From positions 1,922,001-1,986,000 of the forward strand of contig NZ_LN831790.1 in NCBI RefSeq assembly GCF_001013905.1: a stretch of 64,000 nucleotides of DNA. Direction: 5' to 3'. Numbering within the stretch: the first letter of the stretch is position 1; each line of letters starts with the position of its first letter. Both the position numbers and the translations under genes were made by a program. Origin of the DNA: Streptomyces leeuwenhoekii (lineage in GTDB: Bacteria > Actinomycetota > Actinomycetes > Streptomycetales > Streptomycetaceae). This document shows, one piece after another, positions 53,716 to 64,000 of this stretch. The notes below the pieces were generated by a model that worked only from the letters and a program-made list of their open reading frames with translations, searched no databases and was not told the DNA's origin.

Positions 53716-55461
53716 GTGCAGTTCGAGGTGTGGGCACCACAGGCCGGCCGTGTGACGCTCCAGTGCGACGGCGTCACGCGCGCGTTGGAGCGCGATCCGC
53801 AGCGGCCGGGGTGGTGGCGGGGGGACGCGGAGGCCGCGGACGGCTCCCGGTACGGCTTCGCGCTGGACGGCGGACCCGTCCTGCCCGACCCGCGTTCGCG
53901 CCGGCAGCCGGACGGCCCGGACGGGCTGAGCGCGGTCGTCGACCACGGGCGCCACGTCTGGCGTGCCGAATGGACCGGGCGTCCGCTGCCCGGCGCGGTC
54001 CTGTACGAGCTGCACGTGGGCACGTACACGCCCGAAGGCACGCTGGACGCCGCCGCCGGGCGGTTGGAGCATCTCGCCCGACTGGGTGTGACCCACGTGG
54101 AGTTGATGCCCCTGTGCCCGTTCCCCGGCCGGCACGGATGGGGGTACGACGGGGTCTCGCCGTGGGCGGTGCACGAGCCGTACGGCGGACCGGAGGCACT
54201 GAAACGCTTCGTCGACCGGGCGCACGCCCTGGGCCTGGGCGTGGTCCTGGACGTGGTGCACAACCACCTGGGCCCCTCCGGCAACCACCTGCCCGCCTTC
54301 GGCCCGTACTTCACCGACCGCCACCACACCCCCTGGGGCGTCGCCGTCAACCTGGACGCGCCCGGGTCGGACGAGGTGCGCGCGTATCTCGTGGAGAGCG
54401 CGCTGGCGTGGCTGCGCGACTACCGGATCGACGGGCTGCGGCTGGACGCGGTGCACGCGCTGGTGGACACGCGCGCCTGCCACTTCCTGGAGGAGCTGTC
54501 GGCGGCGGTGGACGCCCTGGCCGCCGAGACCGGCCGTCCGCTGTTCCTGATCGCCGAGTCCGACCGGAACGACCCCCGGGTCATCACCCCGCGCGCCCAG
54601 GGCGGCCTCGGCGTGCACGCGCAGTGGAACGACGACTTCCACCACGCCCTGCACACCGCGCTGACCGGGGAGTCGCAGGGCTACTACGCCGACTTCGCCC
54701 GCGATCCCCTCGCCGCGCTCGCCAAGACGCTCACCGGTGGCTACTTCCACGACGGCACCTACTCCAGCTTCCGCGGCCGCCGCCACGGCCGCCCCCTGGA
54801 CCGTACGCGCGTGGCCGCGCACCGGCTCCTCGGCTACGCCCAGACCCACGACCAGATCGGCAACCGCGCCCAGGGCGACCGGCTGTCCGCGCTGGTCTCC
54901 CCCGGCCTGCTGGCGTGCGCGGCCACGCTGACGCTGACCGCCCCCTTCACGCCGATGCTGTTCATGGGCGAGGAGTGGGCGGCGGGCACCCCGTGGCAGT
55001 ACTTCACCGACCACACCGACCCCGAACTGGCCGAGGCGGTACGGCGCGGCAGGCGGCGGGAGTTCGCGGCGCACGGCTGGAAGGAGGAGGACGTCCCGGA
55101 CCCGCAGGACCCGGCGACCCGTGACCGCTCCTGCCTCGACTGGTCCGAACCGGAGCGCGACCCCCACGCGCGCGTGCTGGCCTGGTACCGCACGCTCATC
55201 GCCCTCCGGCACGCGCGGCCCGACCTCAGCGCCCCCGACCTGGCCGCCACCCGGGTCGCCTACGACCGCGACCGGCGCTGGCTCGCCTTCCGGCGCGGGG
55301 ACATCCGGGTCGCCGTCAATCTCGGCCCGGAACCGGCCGGGATCCCCCTGGGCACCCGGCCCGCGCGCGTCCTCGCCGCGTGGGAGCCGGTCGACGCTCC
55401 GGGCGGGGACGGGGTGCTGCGCGTTCCCGGGGAGTCGAGCGTGGTGCTGCTCCAGGAGTGA
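53716..55461 (+). CDS. treZ: Malto-oligosyltrehalose trehalohydrolase
   Basis: A 581-aa GH13 hydrolase that releases trehalose from the TreY product. An N-terminal CBM48-like domain (FEVWAPQAGRVTLQCDG) precedes the barrel. The nucleophile is in DGLRLDAVHAL (about residue 241), the Glu in LIAESD (about 280), and the third Asp in QTHDQIGNRA (about 378). LYELHVGTYTPEGTLDAA is a TreZ hallmark. GTG 53716 has AAGGGGAA about 8 bases upstream. Divergent from the FHA gene. Seven copies of a 16-bp repeat follow the stop. Confidence 0.95.
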   Translation: MQFEVWAPQAGRVTLQCDGVTRALERDPQRPGWWRGDAEAADGSRYGFALDGGPVLPDPRSRRQPDGPDGLSAVVDHGRHVWRAEWTGRPLPGAVLYELHVGTYTPEGTLDAAAGRLEHLARLGVTHVELMPLCPFPGRHGWGYDGVSPWAVHEPYGGPEALKRFVDRAHALGLGVVLDVVHNHLGPSGNHLPAFGPYFTDRHHTPWGVAVNLDAPGSDEVRAYLVESALAWLRDYRIDGLRLDAVHALVDTRACHFLEELSAAVDALAAETGRPLFLIAESDRNDPRVITPRAQGGLGVHAQWNDDFHHALHTALTGESQGYYADFARDPLAALAKTLTGGYFHDGTYSSFRGRRHGRPLDRTRVAAHRLLGYAQTHDQIGNRAQGDRLSALVSPGLLACAATLTLTAPFTPMLFMGEEWAAGTPWQYFTDHTDPELAEAVRRGRRREFAAHGWKEEDVPDPQDPATRDRSCLDWSEPERDPHARVLAWYRTLIALRHARPDLSAPDLAATRVAYDRDRRWLAFRRGDIRVAVNLGPEPAGIPLGTRPARVLAAWEPVDAPGGDGVLRVPGESSVVLLQE

Positions 55462-55489
55462 GCGCCCGGGCGGGGCGTGGCGCGCCGCC

Positions 55490-55601
55490 TTTCGGCCCCG
55501 GCGCCTTCCGGCCCCGGCGCTTTCCGGCCCTGGCGCTTTCCGGCCCCGGCGCTTTCCGGCCCCGGCGCTTTCCGGCCCCGGCGTCTTCCGGCCCCGGCGG
55601 T
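55490..55601. repeat. Seven 16-bp tandem repeats after treZ
   Basis: Seven head-to-tail copies of TTCCGGCCCCGGCGCT (55490-55505 to 55586-55601), nearly identical, starting 29 bp past the treZ stop. The period is not a multiple of three and no gene crosses it. The core CCCCGGCGCTTTCCGG resembles the 19-bp units behind treY. Confidence 0.85.
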
Positions 55602-55606
55602 GACGT

Positions 55607-55630
55607 TGCCGCCGGGCCGCGGGGGCGGCA
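55607..55630. terminator. Hairpin between treZ and APH-like gene
   Basis: TGCCGCC and GGCGGCA with a 10-base GC-rich loop, immediately right of the 16-bp repeat array in the convergent gap. Confidence 0.4.
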
Positions 55631-55652
55631 CCGCGTGGGCCCCGCGGCCCGG

Positions 55653-56699
55653 TCAGGGGGCGCCGTAGCCGTCCTCGCCGCTCGCCGCGCTCTCCCCGCT
55701 CTCCGCTCCCTCGGCGGGCGGTTCGGTCAGGCGCTCCAGCAGGATCGCCTCCCAGGCGCGGCGCAGCTCGGAGCGGAGCGGCGGCGCGGCGGCCCGCCCC
55801 GCGAGGGCGTCGGCGAGCCGCACCACCGTGTCGCAGCGGGCGAGCCAGAGACCGCGCAAGCAGGAGCGAGCGCCGTACCCGGCGAGCGTCGCGGCGCGGA
55901 CGGCGGCCGGGGAGCCGACGGCGCGGGCCAGCCCGGCGATGTCCTCGGCCGGGTCGCCGACGACCGCGTCGCCCCAGCCGAGGACGCCCCGCACCCGGCC
56001 GTCGACGCCGACCACGAGGTGCTCGCCGGTCAGGCCGTGGTGGACGAGGGCCGGCGTGCCGGGCTGGGCCGTGAGCTGGGCCGCGGCCGACGCGGTGAGC
56101 TGGGCGAGCCGGTCCGGGTCGAACTCGTCGGCGGCGGCCAGGCGCCGGGCCGCGTGGGCGGCGGCCTCGCGCAGGGTGTGCAGGTCGCGCGGGGCGGCCC
56201 GGGGCACGCCGAGGGTTTCCGCCTGCCGCACCGGCACCTCCCGCAGTCCCGTGAGCAGTCCGGCGAGGTCGGCCTCGCCGAGCGCGGACACGTCGTGCTC
56301 CTCGCCCGAACCGCCGGGCAGTGCGGTGTCCAGCGTGCAGGGCAGCCCCGGGGCCCACTCACCGCGGGCCACGCTCACCGGGATGCGGACGGGGACGTAC
56401 GGGCGGACCAGATCGCGCAGACGCAGCTCGCGCCGCTGCCGCGGGGCGGCCTCGCGGTCGGGGGCCAGGCGCAGCACATGACGGGTGCCGACCCACCAGG
56501 TGGTGGGCCCCGCGTTCCCCGCGGCGGGCCGGACCTCGGGCCCGCGGACGGCTGCCGGGCCACCCGGGGCATCCGTGACGTCCTTGGCGCCCTTGGCGCC
56601 CTTGGCGGTCTTGGCGGTCTTGGCGTTCCTGGCGTCCTGCAGCAGGTTTCGGGCCAGCCGGCGGACGGTGTCCGCGGTGGGTGTCGGTGCCTGGGTCAT
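55653..56699 (-). CDS. APH-fold protein lacking catalytic residues
   Basis: A 348-aa protein aligned by eye with the aminoglycoside phosphotransferase (PF01636-like) family. The expected HGDxxxxN catalytic loop reads LVHHGLTGEHLVV: Asp and Asn are replaced. The DxD/DW metal motif reads GVLGWGDAVVGDP: its leading Asp is Gly. So it is probably a pseudokinase or binding protein. A 9-bp repeat encodes an AKT/AKG-rich stretch near residues 26-40, likely a flexible N-terminal linker. ATG 56699. It sits 66 bp downstream of the Xaa-Pro peptidase gene on the same strand. Confidence 0.82.
   Translation of the reverse strand: MTQAPTPTADTVRRLARNLLQDARNAKTAKTAKGAKGAKDVTDAPGGPAAVRGPEVRPAAGNAGPTTWWVGTRHVLRLAPDREAAPRQRRELRLRDLVRPYVPVRIPVSVARGEWAPGLPCTLDTALPGGSGEEHDVSALGEADLAGLLTGLREVPVRQAETLGVPRAAPRDLHTLREAAAHAARRLAAADEFDPDRLAQLTASAAAQLTAQPGTPALVHHGLTGEHLVVGVDGRVRGVLGWGDAVVGDPAEDIAGLARAVGSPAAVRAATLAGYGARSCLRGLWLARCDTVVRLADALAGRAAAPPLRSELRRAWEAILLERLTEPPAEGAESGESAASGEDGYGAP
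56582..56635 (-). repeat. 9-bp tandem repeat in APH-like gene
   Basis: Six head-to-tail 9-bp units related to CCTTGGCGC encode the AK-T/G-x repeat near the N-terminus. In-frame copy-number change would not break the gene. Confidence 0.65.
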
Positions 56700-56765
56700 G
56701 GGCGCGCCGTGTGGTTGTCGAGGCCGGGGCGAGGGGAGAGGGCGGGGCGGGGGCGCCGTGGCCCC

Positions 56766-57884
56766 TCACTCGACCAGGACCATCTCCCGGGTCGTGTCGT
56801 TGAGGCGCCGGCCGCCGCTCTCGGTCACCGTCACGATGTCCTCGATGCGGACCCCGAAGCGGCAGGGCAGGTAGATGCCGGGTTCGACGGAGAAGCACAT
56901 GCCGGGCACGAGAGGCTGCCGCTCCCCCTCGATCATGTACGGCGGCTCGTGGGTGGTGACGCCGATGCCGTGCCCGGTGCGGTGGATGAAGTACTCGCCG
57001 TATCCGGCCTCGGTGATCACGGCGCGGGCGGCCCGGTCGACCTCCTCGCAGGGCACACCGGGGCGGACCGCGCGGTAGCCCGCCTCCTGGGCCTCCCGCA
57101 CGATGTCGTGCACCCGGCGCTCCTCCTCGGTGGGCTCGCCGACGTGGACGGTGCGGGAGGTGTCCGAGCCGTAGCCGTCCCTGAGGCCGCCGAAGTCCAG
57201 GACGACCATGTCCCCGTCCCGGATGACCCGGGTGCCCGCCTCGTGGTGCGGATCGGCGCCGTTGGGGCCGGAGGCGACGATGGTGAAGTCGACGTGCGCG
57301 TGCCCGTACCGGCGCAGCAGGTCGGCGGCGACGGCCGACTCCCGGCGGCCGGCGAAGCGCACCTTGCGGATCTCCTCGAAGGCCGCGTCCGCCGCCGCTC
57401 CCGCGGCGGCGAGCAGTTCCACCTCCGCCGCGTCCTTCACGGCCCGCAGCATGGGCAGGGCGTCGGTGAGCGAGGCGTAGGCGGTGCCGGGCAGTGCCTG
57501 CTGCAGGCCCAGCAGGTGCAGCGCCCAGGCGTTGTCGCTGATGCCGTAGCGCCCCGAGCCGTCGAGGAGCGCGGCGGTGGCGGCGTACGGGTCCACGCCG
57601 TCGGTCCAGTCGCGCAGAGTCAGGGCGGGGGCACCGGCCGCCTTCTCCGCGTCGGGTGCCTCCAGGGTGGGGACGACGAGGACGGGCTCCCGGCCGGGGG
57701 CGACGACGAGCAGGGTGAGCCGTTCCGTCTCCGCGGTGGGCGCGTATCCGGTGAACCACACGAGGTCCGGGCCCGGGGCCACCAGGAGGCCGGCCAGCCC
57801 GGCGTCCGCCGCCGCCCGCGCGGCGCGCTCCATGCGGGCCCGGTAGTCGTCTGCGGTGAAGGGCGCGGGCATGGTGCCGGTCAT
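56766..57884 (-). CDS. Xaa-Pro aminopeptidase/prolidase-family peptidase
   Basis: A 372-aa M24B metallopeptidase. The N-terminal creatinase-like domain (GLLVAPGPDLVWFTGYAP) is followed by the pita-bread catalytic domain. Dinuclear-metal ligands are the Asp of VVLDFGG, the Asp of GSDTSRT, the His of RTGHGIG, the Glu of SVEPGIY and the Glu of RIEDIVTV, all intact. Expected to release N-terminal residues before proline or split X-Pro dipeptides in the cytoplasm. ATG 57884. First gene of a leftward pair with the APH-like gene. Confidence 0.93.
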   Translation of the reverse strand: MTGTMPAPFTADDYRARMERAARAAADAGLAGLLVAPGPDLVWFTGYAPTAETERLTLLVVAPGREPVLVVPTLEAPDAEKAAGAPALTLRDWTDGVDPYAATAALLDGSGRYGISDNAWALHLLGLQQALPGTAYASLTDALPMLRAVKDAAEVELLAAAGAAADAAFEEIRKVRFAGRRESAVAADLLRRYGHAHVDFTIVASGPNGADPHHEAGTRVIRDGDMVVLDFGGLRDGYGSDTSRTVHVGEPTEEERRVHDIVREAQEAGYRAVRPGVPCEEVDRAARAVITEAGYGEYFIHRTGHGIGVTTHEPPYMIEGERQPLVPGMCFSVEPGIYLPCRFGVRIEDIVTVTESGGRRLNDTTREMVLVE

Positions 57885-57989
57885 CGGGGCCTCCCTGGAC
57901 GTGACGTTGCTCCGGGCAGCATCCTGCCCGGAGCCAGGGAGTGGCGCGAGCCGGTTTCCCGGACCTCCGCCGAGGCGGCGCCGGCCGCG

Positions 57990-58577
57990 TCATGTGACGA
58001 CCCCGGGTACCACCGTCAACTGCTGGTAGGCCCCGCTCTCGTGCCGCACCGTGAGCTTGACCTCGGCACCCGGACGGGCGCGGGCGACGGCCTGGGCCAG
58101 GTCGGCGGCCGAGTCGATACGGGTGGTGCCGAAGGCGAGCAGTACGTCGCCCCGCACCAGGCCGGCCGAGTAGCCGGGCCCGGGCATGTGGACGCCGACG
58201 ACCAGGGCCCCGGGCCGGTCGGTGTCCACGGCCTCGATGCCGAGGGTCGCGCCGGCGCGGGCCCGGGACGGTGTGGCAGCCGGTGCGGGGGCGGTCCCGG
58301 GTGCGGGCGCGGCCTCCGGGGCCGCCCCGGCCGGATGCCCTCCGGCCTGCCGTTGGAGCTGGGCGAGCTGGGTCGCACCGATCACCGTGGCGCCCACCGT
58401 CCCGAGTCCCACCCCGGCGAGGAGCAGGACGGCCCCCGCGGCCAGGCCGGACAGCAGGGCCCCGAGCCGCCGGCCCCAGCGCCGCCCGGTGGACGGACGC
58501 CGGGCGGGGCCGGTGCCGGTACGGTCGCCGCCCGCCTGGCCGGGCATCGGCTTGGGACGCAGCACGCTCTGTTCCAT
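57990..58577 (-). CDS. Membrane-anchored PDZ-domain protein
   Basis: A 195-aa protein. A basic N-terminus is followed by one transmembrane segment (LLSGLAAGAVLLLAGVGLGT, residues about 43-62), a Pro/Ala linker and a C-terminal PDZ domain (LGIEAVDTDRPGALVVGVHM, GYSAGLVRGDVLLAFGTTRI). It resembles the PDZ tail of HtrA-type proteases without a protease domain, so it likely acts as a scaffold or sensor outside the membrane. ATG 58577. No operon partner is obvious. Confidence 0.88.
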   Translation of the reverse strand: MEQSVLRPKPMPGQAGGDRTGTGPARRPSTGRRWGRRLGALLSGLAAGAVLLLAGVGLGTVGATVIGATQLAQLQRQAGGHPAGAAPEAAPAPGTAPAPAATPSRARAGATLGIEAVDTDRPGALVVGVHMPGPGYSAGLVRGDVLLAFGTTRIDSAADLAQAVARARPGAEVKLTVRHESGAYQQLTVVPGVVT

Positions 58578-58774
58578 CGATCGCCTCCGGCAGGACCCCT
58601 ACCCGTCCCGTCGACGCCCGACGAGCCACGATCGAGTGAGACTGCGCGGGGGCGGGGAGAGGGAAGCCGGGGCCCGGCCGGCAGCGGCTCGTGCCCGCGC
58701 CCGCGGATCCGGGCGCCGACCGCGGGCCGCCGTGCCGCACACCGCCGGCGCGACCGGCGGCGGGGGGTGCGGGG

Positions 58775-58858
58775 TCAGCCCGTGTGTCCCTCCCCGTGGC
58801 CGCCGTGGCCCCGCCGCACCGGGCCTCCGGGGGCCCGCCCGGTCGTCATGGTCGTCAT
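58775..58858 (-). CDS. Possible 27-aa His-rich peptide coupled to trpD
   Basis: An ATG at 58858 overlaps the trpD stop (ATGA) and opens 27 codons ending in RRGHGGHGEGHTG with a TGA at 58775-58777. Four histidines in the last eleven residues suggest metal binding if it is real. It is short and GC-rich sequence makes chance frames common, so this is only a candidate. Confidence 0.3.
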   Translation of the reverse strand: MTTMTTGRAPGGPVRRGHGGHGEGHTG

Positions 58859-59925
58859 GTGCGCGACGGGCCGGGCCGGGCGGCCGCGCCGGCCAGTGCG
58901 GTGGTGCCGGCGGGCGGGGCCAGGCTCCGCGAGGTCTCCGCCCAGGTCTCCAGGGTGGCCCCCGCCCGCCCCTCGTCGACGGCCGCGGCGGCCAGCCGCA
59001 GGCCGTCCTCCCAGCCGTCGGCGAGTCCCGCCACGCGCAGCGCGCCCGCCGCGTTCAGCAGGACGGCGTCCCGGTGCGGTCCGGGCCGGCCGGTCAGCAC
59101 CGCCCTGAGGACGCGGGCGTTGTGGGCGGCGTCACCGCCGCGCAGTTCCTCCAGCCGGGCCGGGGCGAGGCCGAGGCGCTCGGGGCGCAGGGTGTACTCG
59201 CGGCGGCGGCCGTCGAGGACCTCGATGATCCGGGTGGGCGCGCAGGTGCTCAGCTCGTCGAGGCCGTCCTCGGCGCGGAACACCATCGAACGGGTGCCGC
59301 CCAGCCGCCGCAGCACCTCCGTCAGCAGCGGCAGCATCCCGGCTTCGGCGACCCCCAGGAGCTGGTGGCGGGCTCCGGCCGGGTTGCACAGCGGGCCCAG
59401 AAGGTTGAACGGGGTACGGACGCCGAGCTGGCTGCGGGGCGCGGCGGCGTACCGGAAGGCGGGGTGGAAGGACGGGGCGAACAGGAAGGTGATGCCGGTG
59501 CGGGCCAGGCAGCGGGCCGCCGCGGCGGGCGGCAGGTCGATGCGGACGCCCAGCCGTTCCAGGACGTCGGCGCTGCCGCAGGCGGAGGAGGCGGCCCGGT
59601 TGCCGTGCTTGGCCACCCGCGCCCCGCACGCGGCGGCGACGACGGCCGCGGCGGTGGACAGGTTGACGACGTCGTGTCCGCTGCCGCCGGTGCCGCAGGT
59701 GTCGAGCACGTCGCCGGGGACGGGGAACGGGACCGCCGCCGCCCGAACGGCCGTAGTCATGCCGAGAAGTTCCCCGGCGGTGACTCCCTTGACGGTGAGC
59801 CCCATGGCGAACCCGGCGATCTGTGCCCGGGTGGCGTCGCCGCGCAGGATCACCGACATGGCTTCCTGCGCCTCGGCCTCGGTCAGATCGCGCCGCGCCG
59901 CCAGCGCGCGCAGTGCCTCGATCAC
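58855..59925 (-). CDS. trpD: Anthranilate phosphoribosyltransferase
   Basis: A 356-aa TrpD that attaches anthranilate to PRPP in tryptophan biosynthesis. The PRPP motif is DTCGTGGSGHDVVNLSTAAA, followed by VAKHGNRAASSACGSADVLE and NLLGPLCNPAGARHQLLGV. GTG 59925 has GGAGG 7 bases upstream; the frame is open further 5' but that part is not protein-like. It is not next to other trp genes, so it is an orphan or a paralogue of the main trpD. The overlapping short ORF downstream is described separately. Confidence 0.94.
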   Translation of the reverse strand: MIEALRALAARRDLTEAEAQEAMSVILRGDATRAQIAGFAMGLTVKGVTAGELLGMTTAVRAAAVPFPVPGDVLDTCGTGGSGHDVVNLSTAAAVVAAACGARVAKHGNRAASSACGSADVLERLGVRIDLPPAAAARCLARTGITFLFAPSFHPAFRYAAAPRSQLGVRTPFNLLGPLCNPAGARHQLLGVAEAGMLPLLTEVLRRLGGTRSMVFRAEDGLDELSTCAPTRIIEVLDGRRREYTLRPERLGLAPARLEELRGGDAAHNARVLRAVLTGRPGPHRDAVLLNAAGALRVAGLADGWEDGLRLAAAAVDEGRAGATLETWAETSRSLAPPAGTTALAGAAARPGPSRT

Positions 59926-60276
59926 GTCCGCACCTCCGGGAAGGGGACGGCCTGCCCGCCGGACGAAGGCGGCGAAGACGGTCGCGGTGTCCTCACGGCC
60001 ACATGCCCTCCGCTCGTGCTCCCGCCTCGAACAGGGCCCCGCCTCGTGGAGCGCCTCGCGGTACTCGGCGGCCGGGCCAAAGCCGGCGGCGATCCCGGCG
60101 CCCCGCCTGACTCGGGGAGCTCCCCGGGCCACGATCAGGTGCGCGGCACGAGGGCCGTGCCGAGGCCCCCGTCGGTGGCCGGGTACCCCATGCGCCGCCG
60201 TGGACGCCCCGCCGGACGCGGGGCGGAGCCGATGGACGGGACGGCTCCGCGGGCCGGCTTCCCGGAGCGGCGAGCG
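59926..60276. other. 351-bp gap between geosmin synthase and trpD genes
   Basis: No gene is supported on either strand. The open frames through it are GC-skew shadows. It carries the hairpin at 60205-60225, probably the geosmin synthase terminator, and must contain the trpD promoter, which I could not locate. Confidence 0.5.
60205..60225. terminator. Hairpin after geosmin synthase gene
   Basis: CGCCCCGC-CGGAC-GCGGGGCG, perfect 8-bp stem with a 5-base loop, 52 bp beyond the geosmin synthase stop. Confidence 0.6.

Positions 60277-64000
<3,724 letters not shown>

Noticed and set aside
55490..55601. Tandem repeats considered as CRISPR
   Set aside because: Units are adjacent with no unique spacers and no cas genes are present.
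55380..59108. A 1242-codon rightward open frame over the peptidase and PDZ genes
   Set aside because: Antisense shadow of genes with intact catalytic motifs, and it starts inside treZ and reads through the 16-bp repeat array.
59926..59997. 23-codon frame ending on the trpD start, considered as a trp attenuation leader
   Set aside because: It contains no Trp codons and no antiterminator-like fold could be seen.

Overview
The window is very GC-rich (about 72-74 percent by eye), with strong third-position GC, many GTG starts and ATGA stop/start overlaps. Its gene content includes geosmin synthase, the glycogen-to-trehalose enzymes, a subtilisin-inhibitor-like protein, a Scr1/DUF397 regulator pair, CBM2 cellulases with CebR boxes, and an SAV2148-type HEPN protein. 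This points to a Streptomyces chromosome. From memory, the sulfate assimilation block follows the same order as S. coelicolor SCO6102 to SCO6093, and the geosmin synthase corresponds to SCO6073. No tRNA, rRNA, IS element, phage gene or CRISPR array was seen. The window starts just after one gene and ends inside the 3' end of another.

Layout. 1-3.7 kb: a leftward VOC / PNPOx-like / ferredoxin / ferredoxin-reductase operon facing a CGNR zinc-finger regulator. 3.8-5.5 kb: an anti-sigma-like ATPase divergent from an XRE (Scr1-type) regulator coupled to a tandemly duplicated DUF397 protein. 5.4-8.2 kb: a carboxylesterase facing a LacI regulator across a LacI-type palindrome. 8.6-12.3 kb: a YceI-domain protein, then two secreted CBM2 proteins (a jelly-roll-like protein and a GH5 cellulase), each behind a perfect CebR box. 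12.4-21.8 kb: mixed metabolism and regulation (ThuA, lipoprotein, VOC, AraC, YihY/BrkB, AidB-like acyl-CoA dehydrogenase, GAF regulator, secreted protein, GNAT).

21.9-31.5 kb is the sulfate assimilation operon: a short leader peptide, sulfite reductase, a 59-aa zinc ribbon, cysH, cysC, cysD, cysN, an ssu/tau-like ABC transporter and a sirohydrochlorin chelatase. It takes sulfate or sulfonate through APS to sulfide and also supports siroheme supply. 31.6-37.8 kb: DUF1697, a macrolide-type glycosyltransferase under a TetR-like operator, a sugar ABC transporter with the binding protein last, and an APH-fold kinase. 37.8-42.3 kb: a DnaQ-like exonuclease, the HEPN protein, and two adjacent secreted proteins that together look like a split copper amine oxidase.

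42.5-55.5 kb holds glgX, treY and treZ, which can turn glycogen into trehalose. They are interleaved with an MFS exporter, a LysR/dihydrolipoyl-dehydrogenase pair, an M14 peptidase (apparently with a CTG start) coupled to a subtilisin-inhibitor-like gene, and a DUF1707-FHA protein. treY and treZ are both followed by related GC-rich tandem repeats. 55.6-64 kb: a degenerate APH-fold protein, an Xaa-Pro-type peptidase, a PDZ membrane protein, an orphan trpD, geosmin synthase, an ARMT1/DUF89-like protein and the end of one more gene.

Products are read from protein motifs by eye. Operators, promoters and terminators are sequence-pattern calls without experimental support.
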